Source: Pseudomonadota bacterium (lineage in GTDB: Bacteria; Desulfobacterota; Desulfobulbia; Desulfobulbales; JAHJIY01). Taken from it: a DNA stretch of 64,000 nucleotides. The DNA lies in contig JAHJIY010000067.1 of NCBI GenBank assembly GCA_018823175.1, forward strand, positions 1 through 64,000, given 5' to 3'. Below the pieces are notes generated by a model. The model made no database searches. It saw only the letters and a list, made by a program, of their open reading frames with translations, and had not been told where the DNA came from. Below, in pieces: positions 48,448 through 60,879 of the stretch. How positions within the stretch are numbered: the first letter of the stretch is position 1; each line of letters opens with the position of its first letter. A program made the position numbers and the translations under genes.

Positions 48448-50088
48448 ATGCAATATTTAAAGAAATATCAACGTATTATTGACCGGTTCGAAGTTGATAG
48501 GCAAAATGCGTTTGTTGTGGGTGTAATATTTTGGGGGTGTTGGTTGGGCATGAATGATTCAATTCAAGAAAATTATTCTGATCATAATTCCGGTAATCTG
48601 GCGAATATATTTGCGAAAATAAATATGAGCGAATTGCCGGCCATGTCACCCCATGTCCAGGAACTTATCTCTTTAGCTTATGATAACAAGGCCGGGGCGA
48701 ACGAACTAGCTGATGTGATTCTGAAGGATTATTCGCTGACTAATAAAGTTCTGCAGGTTGTAAATTCTGCCTATTACGGCCTTGGGCATCAGGTCAGCTC
48801 AATCTCGCGGGCGGTTACCATTTTGGGATTTGATGCGGTCCGTAATATGGCAACGGCTGTTGCTATATTTGAAGACTTTGTTAAGTCCGGGGTCGAGAAG
48901 GAGGGCGTCAGTAAACTGATAACCCGTTCTTTTTTAAGTGGAATTCAGGCCAGAAGTCTGGCGGAAAAGAAAAAGTTGGGCATCTTGCCCGAAGAGGCCT
49001 TTATCTGCTCTCTTTTGCATAATCTTGGTAAAATCGTTGTCTGTTTATATCTTCCGGATCTGTATCGTGAATTAGAACAAAAGATCGAGTCGGGCTCGAC
49101 TGAGGAAGAGGCTGCCTGGGAGGTATTTGATGGTCTTGATCTGAGACAAATCGGGGTAGAAGTCGCCCGGTTCTGGAATATGTCCGAAAAAGTAGTCGCT
49201 TCCATGGAGTTTTGTCCGCTTAAACCTTTGACCCCACACGATGAAATGGGCTATCTCAAAAGTATTGCCGATTTCACAAATACTATGGTTGATGATGTAT
49301 GTGTCGGGCATGATATTGAGCCTCTTATTGACGAATATGCTGAGGTGTTTGGAGTTGATCTGGCCGAAGCCATTGAATTGCTTAAAGACAGTCTGGATGA
49401 AGCGGTCGTGATGTCCAAGGCCATTCGTTATGGTCTTGGCAAGCTTAAGATCAAAGAATTGCTTGATGTTCTGGAAAGGGATGTGACAAGGTTGTTGGCT
49501 TTCCGGAAGAAAGAGGCGGAACAGGCCGCGGCGGAAGCGGGTGAGATCTCGGGAAAACTTGACATGCCGGAATCAGCCGAAGGGAAAACTACGGATGATT
49601 TTGTTAAGGAAATTATGGGAATCTTGATGGGACCTTTCGAATTAAAGGATATTTACAGCCTTTTGGCGGAAGGTTTGTTTGCGTGCATTGGTTTTGATCG
49701 TGTTGTCCTGGCCTTGCTTAAGAAGAATTCAGCCGGTATTTCTTTGGGCGAGTGTCATGCCCTGGGAGATATCAATGCCGATGCGCTGCAGGATTTTGAG
49801 ACCCAATTTTTTGATCGTAAACTTATTATTCCCCAATGTCTGGTTAAGGGCAAGGACGTCGCTGTCCCGCCAGACACCAGTGGGACGTTCAATGGAGAAT
49901 TTGAAAAAAGAGTGAAGGGCCGCACTGTTTATCTGTTGCCCATTACTCTGCATGAGAAGTCAATGGGGCTGATTTATCTTGATCGGAAAAAAGGTCGCCT
50001 GAAGCTTAATGCCGAAGAGATAAAAAAAACTCGTTTGTTCCGCGACATTGCGGAAATGGCCCTTAAAAAGATCCGGGCCCGCCATTGA
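48448..50088 (+). CDS. HDOD-domain protein with C-terminal GAF-like domain (start probably at 48550)
   Basis: INMSELPAMSPHVQELISL, LTNKVLQVVNSAYYGLGHQVSSISRAVTILGFDAVR, FICSLLHNLGKI. Confidence 0.88.
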   Translation: MQYLKKYQRIIDRFEVDRQNAFVVGVIFWGCWLGMNDSIQENYSDHNSGNLANIFAKINMSELPAMSPHVQELISLAYDNKAGANELADVILKDYSLTNKVLQVVNSAYYGLGHQVSSISRAVTILGFDAVRNMATAVAIFEDFVKSGVEKEGVSKLITRSFLSGIQARSLAEKKKLGILPEEAFICSLLHNLGKIVVCLYLPDLYRELEQKIESGSTEEEAAWEVFDGLDLRQIGVEVARFWNMSEKVVASMEFCPLKPLTPHDEMGYLKSIADFTNTMVDDVCVGHDIEPLIDEYAEVFGVDLAEAIELLKDSLDEAVVMSKAIRYGLGKLKIKELLDVLERDVTRLLAFRKKEAEQAAAEAGEISGKLDMPESAEGKTTDDFVKEIMGILMGPFELKDIYSLLAEGLFACIGFDRVVLALLKKNSAGISLGECHALGDINADALQDFETQFFDRKLIIPQCLVKGKDVAVPPDTSGTFNGEFEKRVKGRTVYLLPITLHEKSMGLIYLDRKKGRLKLNAEEIKKTRLFRDIAEMALKKIRARH

Positions 50089-50285
50089 ACATGTATTGCG
50101 AATCTTATTTTTTTGGCTGGTCGAATTTTTTATAAAAATAAACTTGGTCAAATGCGGGATTGAAATAATTTCCATTGTTTAGGTATACTTTTTCAGGAGT
50201 ATTTATTAGCGGGTTTCACTTACTGCGCCCTTTCAGGATAATGAAATATTTACCGCCGCGGATCGCTTATTTATAAAAATACGGT

Positions 50286-51860
50286 GTGTTTGAAATAATA
50301 ATTTCAGAGGCTATTTTGAGTCAAAATACTACAGATAATTCTACCTCAAATTCATCGGATTCTCATTCCGGTAAGCTTGGTGAGATTTTTGCCAAGATCA
50401 ATATGAGTGAGCTGCCGGCGATGTCCTCGCATGTCCAGGAGTTAATCTCTCTAACTCATAGTCGTAGAAGTGCGGCCTACGAGCTTTCCAAAGTAATTCT
50501 CAAGGATTATTCTCTGACCAACAAGGTGTTACAGGTCGTTAATTCAGCTTTTTATTCTCTGGGGCGTCCGGTCAGCTCGATTTCGCGGGCCGTTACCATC
50601 CTTGGGTTTGACGCGGTTCGGGACCTGGCGATGGCGATCGCTCTTTTTGAGGATTTTGTTAAAGCCGGGGTTGAAAAGGAAGGGATTACCAAAATTCTTG
50701 CCCGTTCCTTTTTGAGCGCGTTGCAGGCCCGTGAGCTTGTTGACAGTAAGGGGCTGAATTTGCCTCCCGAAGAGGCTTTTATTTGTGCCTTGTTACATAA
50801 CCTGGGCCGGATAATCGTCTGTATATATCTGCCGGATAAATATAGCGAGATTGAACGGCAGATCGCAGGTGGTGTGCCGGAAGATAAGGCCTGTCGAGTC
50901 GTTTTGGAAGATTTGACTTTTATGTTGATTGGTGAAGAGGTTGCCAAATTCTGGAACCTTTCGGAAAAAGTTGTAGCCTGTATGGATACCAGGCCGGGAA
51001 AACCTAAAAACCGGGATGATGCAATCGGATATCTGCAGAGTCTTTCCGATTTTACGAACCGGTTGGTGGATAGTATCTGTGATGAAGGTGATGTCGCGGC
51101 CCTGCTTGATAATTATCAGCAACTTATTCCGATGGATCAGGCCGAGGCCGTGCAGTTGATGACCATGAGTATTGATGCCTCGGAAGACATCTCAGATTCA
51201 ATGCGTTATGGTCTTTCGAAATTAAAGATTCGCAGCAAGGTGCAGAAAGCCGAATTGAGTCTTAAGGAAGGAGATGATCCGGTCACGGAGAGCAGGCCGA
51301 AAAAGAAGAAAAAAGAACCTCCAGAGGAACTTGATGAGCTCCCGGTCAGTAAGGATAAAACGGTTAATGATTTTATTAGGGAGATTGCCGAAACTCTTAC
51401 CGGTGATTTCCAGATTAACGATTTTTATATTAACCTCCTGGAGGCCTTGTATCGAGGCGTTGGTTTTGATCGGGTCATTCTTGGTATCGTTAAAATTCAG
51501 CCGTCTCAAAAAACAGTGGTCGGCCGGTTTGGACTAGGTGATATCGATCCGGTCGGGGTTAATAATTTTGAACATCCTCTGGCCAGTATGCAATATCTTA
51601 TTGCCCAGGCTATGGCCGGTTGTCAGGATATGAGTATTCTACCGAATACGGCCGGGGCCTTTCCCGAAAACATGAAGTATCTGGTCAGAGATCGTGCCAT
51701 CGAGTTGTTGCCGATATGTCTGGATAAAAAGGCGATCGGTCTGATTTATCTTGATCGTAAAAAAGGGAGGCCACCTTTGGACCCGAATGAAAGAAAGGCA
51801 ATAAGTCTGTTTCGGGATTTGGCGGTTATGGCCATTCAGAAATTGTATAATAGAAGATAA
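50286..51860 (+). CDS. HDOD-domain protein with C-terminal GAF-like domain, paralogue of the preceding gene
   Basis: INMSELPAMSSHVQELISL, LTNKVLQVVNSAFYSLGRPVSSISRAVTILGFDAVRD. Confidence 0.88.
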   Translation: MFEIIISEAILSQNTTDNSTSNSSDSHSGKLGEIFAKINMSELPAMSSHVQELISLTHSRRSAAYELSKVILKDYSLTNKVLQVVNSAFYSLGRPVSSISRAVTILGFDAVRDLAMAIALFEDFVKAGVEKEGITKILARSFLSALQARELVDSKGLNLPPEEAFICALLHNLGRIIVCIYLPDKYSEIERQIAGGVPEDKACRVVLEDLTFMLIGEEVAKFWNLSEKVVACMDTRPGKPKNRDDAIGYLQSLSDFTNRLVDSICDEGDVAALLDNYQQLIPMDQAEAVQLMTMSIDASEDISDSMRYGLSKLKIRSKVQKAELSLKEGDDPVTESRPKKKKKEPPEELDELPVSKDKTVNDFIREIAETLTGDFQINDFYINLLEALYRGVGFDRVILGIVKIQPSQKTVVGRFGLGDIDPVGVNNFEHPLASMQYLIAQAMAGCQDMSILPNTAGAFPENMKYLVRDRAIELLPICLDKKAIGLIYLDRKKGRPPLDPNERKAISLFRDLAVMAIQKLYNRR

Positions 51861-52216
51861 TTGTTTTTTCACTTTGTCTTTGGTTCAAACCGATGAGCGA
51901 GCTCACGAGACATCGAGACTTGTGTTGTCTTGTAGAAAATAAGTGAAGACTCCGATTGTCATTGCGGGATAAAAAAGTCATTTGGTTTTCCGCCGCCACG
52001 AAATCAGCGCTTTTGTTACTTGATTTTTGGATTGGTTCCCGTCTTAACCACCCCCTTTCCAAGTCCGACCCCGGCAAACAATTTTCATGCAAAATAAGCA
52101 TGTATAATTTGATGGTCAGTAAACAAAAAAATAAATGATTATTTCTTGATCCGTCATTTTGTATTAAGTTGCACCAGCCGTGTCGGCAAAATCTTTGCAA
52201 GAATCATTAATTCCCG

Positions 52217-53242
52217 GTGCTTGCTCTACTTTGGTTTTTTCGGAGAGATCAAAACATGCTGCTTTATGTAGTGTTGTGCGTTGTCGGTTTTGTCTTGCTC
52301 TATTATGGCGCCGAATGGCTGGTCAAGGGATCGTCAAGCCTGGCGCGTAGTCTGGGGGTAGTCCCTCTGGTTATCGGTTTGACGGTGGTTGCGTTCGGCA
52401 CTTCCGCCCCGGAATTGTTGGTTAGCGTAGTCTCGGCTATCCAGGGCAAGAGTATGATCGCGATCGGTAATGTTGTCGGAAGCAATATTTGTAATATCGC
52501 CCTTGTCTTAGGTGTCGCCGCTCTTTTTAATCCGATCAGGAGTAATATGTCGGTGGTCAAGCGGGATATTCCCATCATGCTGGCGGTTTCTCTTTACCTG
52601 CTGGTTCTTTCTCTAAATAATGAGATCTCAAGAATTGAGGGTGCAACCCTGTTTGCCGGGATTATTACCTATACCTTTTATAATTATTATGTCTCGAAGC
52701 GGGAGTGTGAAAGAAGCGGGGGGGCTGCCTGTGAAACCGGTCTTGAAGAGATTGGCTATGTTTTGTCCAGGGGGAAGCAGATTTTCCTTATTGTGGTCGG
52801 GATTATCTGTGTAGTGGGTGGGGCCAAGCTGGTGGTTGATTCAGCGGTTATCCTGATGAAATATCTGGGAGTGGGCGAGAAGTTTATTGGGCTGACTATT
52901 GTCGCTTTCGGCACTTCTCTGCCGGAATTGGCGACTTCGGTGGTTGCCGCTATTCGGAAGGAAATGGATATCAGTATCGGGAATCTGGTGGGGAGCAATG
53001 TTTTTAACATCATGAGTGTGCTCGGTTCGGCGGCGATGGTGAAACCGATTGCCATCCCTGGCGGTCTTCTGGCAAGCGGGCTGGTGATTGATTACGCCGT
53101 CATGCTTTTTGTCAGTTTTCTGCCCTGGCTGATGATGCGCAAGACTGCCACCGTGACCCGCGGCGGTGGTTTATGTTTGTTGGCGAGTTATTTTCTTTAT
53201 CTGGTGTATCTGGTTACCATGACTACATCCGCCGCAGTCTAA
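52217..53242 (+). CDS. Calcium/sodium antiporter (CaCA family; start probably at 52256)
   Basis: Two alpha repeats with GLTVVAFGTSAPELLVSVVSA and GLTIVAFGTSLPELATSVVAA, GNVVGSNICNI / GNLVGSNVFNI. Confidence 0.94.
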   Translation: MLALLWFFRRDQNMLLYVVLCVVGFVLLYYGAEWLVKGSSSLARSLGVVPLVIGLTVVAFGTSAPELLVSVVSAIQGKSMIAIGNVVGSNICNIALVLGVAALFNPIRSNMSVVKRDIPIMLAVSLYLLVLSLNNEISRIEGATLFAGIITYTFYNYYVSKRECERSGGAACETGLEEIGYVLSRGKQIFLIVVGIICVVGGAKLVVDSAVILMKYLGVGEKFIGLTIVAFGTSLPELATSVVAAIRKEMDISIGNLVGSNVFNIMSVLGSAAMVKPIAIPGGLLASGLVIDYAVMLFVSFLPWLMMRKTATVTRGGGLCLLASYFLYLVYLVTMTTSAAV

Positions 53243-53497
53243 GTATTTTATCTTGGTGTTTTCTTTTATGCCGATCGGAGTAGATTGGTTGGTCTGTTGC
53301 CGGAGACAGGAGAGAGGATGTTTGCAATCCAAATCGGGATGTGCTAATAAATCGTCCTCTTGTCCTGGAAAGATATGGGGTGAAATTATCTTTCAGTTAA
53401 CCGACAGACCCCGAGGGAGTAACAGGAAAGACGCCGCTTTTGCTCAATTACATTTAATATCACTTTTTAAGTCAGCCATGAAATTTAAGGAAATAAT

Positions 53498-55726
<2,229 letters not shown>

Positions 55727-55770
55727 TTTCAGCTCGATATTTATCCTAACATATAGTTTTATATTGGAAA

Positions 55771-55800
55771 GCCGTGGTGCAAAACAAGCACCACGGCTTT
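55771..55800 (+). terminator. Rho-independent terminator after icd
   Basis: GCCGTGGTGC-aaaacaa-GCACCACGGC followed by TTT. Confidence 0.75.
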
Positions 55801-55925
55801 AATTTTGTGAAAATGCATAAACTAATAATTTTTGACGGTTGATGTAATTCTTTGCAATAAATCTATTTGTCTGGTAGGGTTGGCTTGTTTTTGCAATATG
55901 ATTCTTCTTTCAATTCTATGCGTAT

Positions 55926-58031
55926 ATGGAGCTAAGAATGAACTCTAATCTGCCCTGTTTGAGAATACATTGGTTGATAGCATCCTTCTTCGTTTCACTG
56001 ATAATGTGGCAGATAATTTCCGGACAAAGTTCTTGGGCTGATACTACCGCTCCATCAGCCGGGAAAGACATGAAACCTTCTTCCTCTCTCGTTATTCAAT
56101 CCTCTCCTCAAATTATCAGAAGCAGAGAATATGCCAGCCCGTCTTATAATCCGGCAAAGGATGATCCTCCAATACATGCCGCAGTCAGAAGGAATGACTG
56201 GCAGGCGGTGCAAAGACTTATTGCCGAGGGCGCTGATATCAATGCAACCACCAAGTACCTTCAGACCCCTTTAATCGTTGCGATCAGTTCCGGTCATGAT
56301 GAGATGGCGAGACGACTCATCGAAGCGGGGGCTGATCTGAATCCTCTGGGCACTAAGGAGGTAGTTCTCGAAAGATCACCAACATCAACCGGTTCTGTGG
56401 AGCCAACAAGTCCGTTGAGCTGGGCAATCGTTAAGAAAAACGAAAAGTTAGTTTTATTTCTTCTCGAAAAAGGGGCCACCTTTAATGAATTTGAGTCAAA
56501 ATATGATAAAAGTTTTGAGCGTGTTTATAAAATGCTTCTCTCTCTTGGTTCATATGATTCAGCAAAAAAAATGCTGGTAAAAGCGGATCAAGATCAACGG
56601 CAAAAATCCGTCAATAATATGCTGTTTTGGGCTATTCGTTATGTAAAAGAGAATAAATTTGAGATCTTGAAGTTCTTAATTGAGCAAAATGCTAATCTTG
56701 ATGTCTTTGACCAAAGGGGGGTGACGCCACTTTTGGAGGCCACTATGCTGGCTGACCTTGATACCGTAACATTTTTGCTCGATAATGGCGCTAAAGTTGA
56801 TAACCCAAGTATCCAAGGCAAGTCATCCTCCTCTGATACCGGGGCGACTGCCATGCTGTTTGCCTTTAGTAAAGCTTTTGTCGGTTCCACCTCTTTAAGC
56901 GAACGAGCGAAAGAGGCAAATTATCTATCGATTGGCAAACTTTTGCTCGCCCGGGGGGCCAATGTCAACCATCAGGGTAACAATAAATTGGCAGCTATCC
57001 ATTATCTGATCAAGGCCCCGGAACCGATAGAGTTTATTGAGCTGTTTTGTGAACATGATGCTAACCTTGATTTACAGGGAGGAAGGGGAATTACTATTTT
57101 AAGGCAATTCTTGGATCTCAATCGTCTGGATATTGCTGATTTTTTGCTTGCAAAGGGTGCCGACATCAATAGCGATAGTATCGATCTTGTTAGATATCTC
57201 CGTGAAAGTGATCGGAGTAACAATCCCAAAAACAATGATAGTGTGGTTAACTTTCTTTTGGCTAATAATTTTGATTTAAATAAGCAGAAAAAAGCCAATA
57301 CTCTGCCTCTGATTTATGCCGCCGAAACTGGTAATATTGAATATTTTGAAAAATTTATCTCCCTGGGCGCAGACGTAAACCTGAAGGACTTGGCGGGCAA
57401 AACCCCTCTTTTTAGTGCGGTCCAGGGTGGTAATCTTGAAATTGTAAAAATCCTAATGGCATCAGGGGCCGAGGTCAATTCAAAAAACAAGGAAGGACTT
57501 ACTTCCTTTATGCTGGCCAGTATCAGTGGTCAGCAAGAAATAGCAGAGTTTCTTAAATCTCAAGGTGCTGACACAACAGGAGTGGTGACAGATCCAACCA
57601 CTATTGCCCTTTTGAAAAAATATAAACTTATTCCCGAGGAAAGTTGTGGTGTTATAGATGAAAACTTTACTTACATCCAGTTCATGCTTCGTTCACAATA
57701 TGGAAAATCTATTAAAGACCTTGCAAATCCAAACCCCAGGTTTGCATCTCCGGAAAAAACCTGGGAACTTTATAAGCAGGCCTTGATCAAGGGAGATCTG
57801 GAATTTGCCGCAAAGTGTCACCTGCCAAATAGCAGTACAATGGAAATGTATGAACAGCTTGGCCAAGAGAAAACTAGTGAAATTGCGAAGAATTTCCGGC
57901 CGATCCAAAGGGTCAGCGGGGACGATGAAAGGTGCGAATACCGGATTAAACGGATGCAGTTAGGCACTGAAATTTCATATACTATAACATTTGTTAATGT
58001 GTTTGGTGAGTGGAAGATTGAGCAGTTTTAG
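55926..58031 (+). CDS. Exported ankyrin-repeat protein
   Basis: Signal sequence; repeated DPPIHAAVRRNDWQAVQRLIAEGADINA and GKTPLFSAVQGGNLEIVKILMASGAEVNSKN. Confidence 0.9.
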   Translation: MELRMNSNLPCLRIHWLIASFFVSLIMWQIISGQSSWADTTAPSAGKDMKPSSSLVIQSSPQIIRSREYASPSYNPAKDDPPIHAAVRRNDWQAVQRLIAEGADINATTKYLQTPLIVAISSGHDEMARRLIEAGADLNPLGTKEVVLERSPTSTGSVEPTSPLSWAIVKKNEKLVLFLLEKGATFNEFESKYDKSFERVYKMLLSLGSYDSAKKMLVKADQDQRQKSVNNMLFWAIRYVKENKFEILKFLIEQNANLDVFDQRGVTPLLEATMLADLDTVTFLLDNGAKVDNPSIQGKSSSSDTGATAMLFAFSKAFVGSTSLSERAKEANYLSIGKLLLARGANVNHQGNNKLAAIHYLIKAPEPIEFIELFCEHDANLDLQGGRGITILRQFLDLNRLDIADFLLAKGADINSDSIDLVRYLRESDRSNNPKNNDSVVNFLLANNFDLNKQKKANTLPLIYAAETGNIEYFEKFISLGADVNLKDLAGKTPLFSAVQGGNLEIVKILMASGAEVNSKNKEGLTSFMLASISGQQEIAEFLKSQGADTTGVVTDPTTIALLKKYKLIPEESCGVIDENFTYIQFMLRSQYGKSIKDLANPNPRFASPEKTWELYKQALIKGDLEFAAKCHLPNSSTMEMYEQLGQEKTSEIAKNFRPIQRVSGDDERCEYRIKRMQLGTEISYTITFVNVFGEWKIEQF

Positions 58032-58059
58032 CCGGAAGTTTGGCTATTGATCCTTTTTG

Positions 58060-58446
58060 TTATAGATCGATATCCGACCATACCGCGTATTCGTTCCCGT
58101 TGGGATCGATAAAGTGAAAGCGACGACCGCCAGGAAATGAAAATATGGGTTTGATTATTGAGCCGCCGGCCTTCTTTATTTTACTTTGAGTTTGTTCCAG
58201 GTTCTCACTGTAAAAAATTACAAGGGCGCTTCCTTTTTTTGTGGAAACGATCAGCTCGGATTTGAAGAAACCGCCGTCAATCCCTGCATTTGAAAAGGCC
58301 GTATATTCCGGACCATAATCAACAAACGACCAGCCGAATACCCGAGTGAAAAAGGCTTTGTTCTGCTCAATATCTCGGGCCGGGAACTCAAGATAGTTTA
58401 TTTTTTCATGTACTTTCATCACTTGTTCGCGCTCGGAAGGTATCAA
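58060..58446 (-). CDS. VOC/glyoxalase-family protein
   Basis: NYLEFPARDIEQNKAFFTRVFGWSFVDYGPEYTAF; start probably at 58419 (MKVHEK). Confidence 0.88.
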   Translation of the reverse strand: MIPSEREQVMKVHEKINYLEFPARDIEQNKAFFTRVFGWSFVDYGPEYTAFSNAGIDGGFFKSELIVSTKKGSALVIFYSENLEQTQSKIKKAGGSIIKPIFSFPGGRRFHFIDPNGNEYAVWSDIDL

Positions 58447-58846
58447 TGGTCATGATGACATATTCGGTGATTTTCTTTGTTGATATCTGCAGGTCATAAG
58501 GCGTGATTTTGTTATGCTTCCTGATGTCTAGAATTGTCCGGACATTGTTGTGTGATTTTCCGCTGGTAAAGGTTTCTACTACCGCGTTTTTGATTTTGCA
58601 GTTTTCGCAGTTTGGATCTTTGCCGCATCCTGCTTCGGTAAAAGAATGAACGCAATCGAACACCTCTCCTCCTCGATGGCCTGCAATATTTTCAAGATTT
58701 TTGCCGAATAATTCACCGGCTTTTTGGTTTGCGGTTACCACTTGCCTTGGTTCGGCCTGCATAAGGAGGGCGGGGGATTTAAGGAGCTTGAGGTGTGATT
58801 GCGGGTTCTTCTTGCGACTGTCGGATGTTGGGCTGACTTGGCTCAT
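58406..58846 (-). CDS. PAS-domain protein with Cys cluster
   Basis: VVTANQKAGELFGKNLENIAGHRGGEVFDCVHSFTEAGCGKDPNCENCKIKNAV. Confidence 0.7.
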   Translation of the reverse strand: MSQVSPTSDSRKKNPQSHLKLLKSPALLMQAEPRQVVTANQKAGELFGKNLENIAGHRGGEVFDCVHSFTEAGCGKDPNCENCKIKNAVVETFTSGKSHNNVRTILDIRKHNKITPYDLQISTKKITEYVIMTIDTFRARTSDEST

Positions 58847-58940
58847 GCTCTCCTCATTTTATTTCCCGGATGAAAATCAGGGGGCCCGGTTTCTTTGCTT
58901 TCGTAGCCGCTTGCCATTCTTGATAGTATTTGTTGTTATG

Positions 58941-59276
58941 TCATAAAGCAGCGAGCAGGCTAAGGAGTAAATTATAGTTTGTCTTATTTTTGTTGAGGAA
59001 TTTATTGGTCCGCATGCCTGAATCGTATACTTCATTGATCACGGCGTTCATGGCATGCAAGATTTCCTGATTGTTTAGTAACTCTACGATATTAATAATT
59101 TTCCTTTCTTCATTATTCTGCTGCATTTGGCTTTTAATTTCAGCCAGATGCAGCAGGCGTAAATTTTCAGGGGATTTTTCCAGGAAGGCCAGCCAGGCGA
59201 TTAATTCTTCTGAATCAACCGCCGCATCAATAAAATCAATAATATGCTGGTCGTGGTTGTCGGGAGGTGGATGCAT
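58941..59276 (-). CDS. Hypothetical protein
   Basis: Uninterrupted 111-codon ORF in operonic spacing; no family recognised. Confidence 0.5.
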   Translation of the reverse strand: MHPPPDNHDQHIIDFIDAAVDSEELIAWLAFLEKSPENLRLLHLAEIKSQMQQNNEERKIINIVELLNNQEILHAMNAVINEVYDSGMRTNKFLNKNKTNYNLLLSLLAAL

Positions 59277-59312
59277 GGCTTTCGGGTGGTGGATATTAAG
59301 TCGTTTAATCGT

Positions 59313-60755
59313 CTAATTTTTTTCAAACTTAATGATCTTAACAAGCATTTCCTGGGCTTTGTTCTGGATCGGGTCGGTTTTCTCCAGGACTTTTATGGCC
59401 TCTTGCAGGTGATATTTAGCGGTTTCGATGTCACCTTCATACCAGTTATAAATTCCGATATGATAGTGGGCCTCGCCTGGTTTGCCGGTGTCGGTCAGGA
59501 TTTTTCCCAGCCGATATTGGATTTCTGAAAAGGTGGGCAGTGTGATGGCCAGTTGTTTGTAAAGTCTGAGGGCGCCGGTTTTATCTCCTTTCTGCTCAAG
59601 GGTTTTGGCCATGAAAAATGAGGTGTAGCTGCAGTCCGGATCTTTACTCTGCGCCTCTGTGAAGTTCTTTAAGGCCTTCCCGTATTCACCGGCCTGAAAA
59701 TAGATAATTCCCAGATCCGTTTCTAATATTGGACGGTCAGGATAAAGTTTCATGGTCTCAGCAAGAGATTTTTCCGCTTTAGCAAGTTCGTTGGTTTCCA
59801 GATAAACCTGGGAAAGACCGTAGTAGGCCATGGCTTTTGTTTCCGGTTCGGCTTGAGGGTCAGCGATGATTTTGTTGTATTTAGGATACAGCTGGGCCGC
59901 GTCCTTGGTTAGAGCCAGAACCCGGGCCTTGATCCTCTGAAAATCAAATTCATCATTTTTTTGGTAGGACATTTCCGGGGTGGTCAGCAGCAGGTCCTGA
60001 ACATAATTCATGCGCAGTCCCGGGTCAGGGTGGGTAAGGAGATATGGCGGGATATCTCCCATTTGCAGGATTGAGATCTTTCTCATTTTTTGCAGCATGC
60101 TGACGATTGAGGCAGGATCTCTGCCCATTTTTTGCATCCAGGAAAAGGCCAACCGGTCGGACTCTTCTTCATCGGCCCGGCTGAAATTAAGGTTCATCGC
60201 CGCGTTTGTCGCGATTGACCCGGCAATCATGGCCTCGGAAATAGGCCCGGCGCCGATCATGATTCCGGCCAGGAGAAGGGCCATGGTGCCGACGTTTACC
60301 TTGGCTGATTTCTGCAGGCGTTCGGCGATATGGCGGCTGGTGACATGGGCGCATTCATGGGCCATAACTCCTAAAAGTTCCCCTTCGGTATTCATGGTCT
60401 CAATTAAGCCGGAGTGGATAAAAATGAGGCCCGAAGGGGCGGCAAAGGCGTTGAAGTCTTTGTTTTCGATGACGAAGAAATTGTAATCAAAATATTGAGA
60501 ACCGGCGACTTTCAGGATGTCGCGGCCCAGGTCGGACACGTATTGGGAAATGTCCGGGGCGTCCAGGAGTTTAAACTCCTTACGGATGATGGAAAGCAGT
60601 TTTTCACCCACTTCCCGCTCCTCGCCCACCGTGAAAGCTTGGGCGACCGGGGGATAGTAGGGGGGAACCGGAAAGCCGGCCGACAGCAGGGAGAAAATGG
60701 AAAAGAAGACAACCAGTTTTATGATGGATTTTTTATGGATCAATTTATGAATCAT
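59313..60755 (-). CDS. M48-family metalloprotease with TPRs (BepA/YfgC-like)
   Basis: HECAHVTSRHIAERL zinc site, signal sequence, C-terminal TPRs. Confidence 0.92.
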   Translation of the reverse strand: MIHKLIHKKSIIKLVVFFSIFSLLSAGFPVPPYYPPVAQAFTVGEEREVGEKLLSIIRKEFKLLDAPDISQYVSDLGRDILKVAGSQYFDYNFFVIENKDFNAFAAPSGLIFIHSGLIETMNTEGELLGVMAHECAHVTSRHIAERLQKSAKVNVGTMALLLAGIMIGAGPISEAMIAGSIATNAAMNLNFSRADEEESDRLAFSWMQKMGRDPASIVSMLQKMRKISILQMGDIPPYLLTHPDPGLRMNYVQDLLLTTPEMSYQKNDEFDFQRIKARVLALTKDAAQLYPKYNKIIADPQAEPETKAMAYYGLSQVYLETNELAKAEKSLAETMKLYPDRPILETDLGIIYFQAGEYGKALKNFTEAQSKDPDCSYTSFFMAKTLEQKGDKTGALRLYKQLAITLPTFSEIQYRLGKILTDTGKPGEAHYHIGIYNWYEGDIETAKYHLQEAIKVLEKTDPIQNKAQEMLVKIIKFEKN

Positions 60756-60879
60756 AGATTATTATAGCATTTTTAATGATAAATAACACCTGTGGTGTTA
60801 TCGGATGTGGAACATCCATTATTGTCCCGCAATTCAGGGGTATTGCAAACTTTCATCAATAAGTTATAGAAGAGACATG

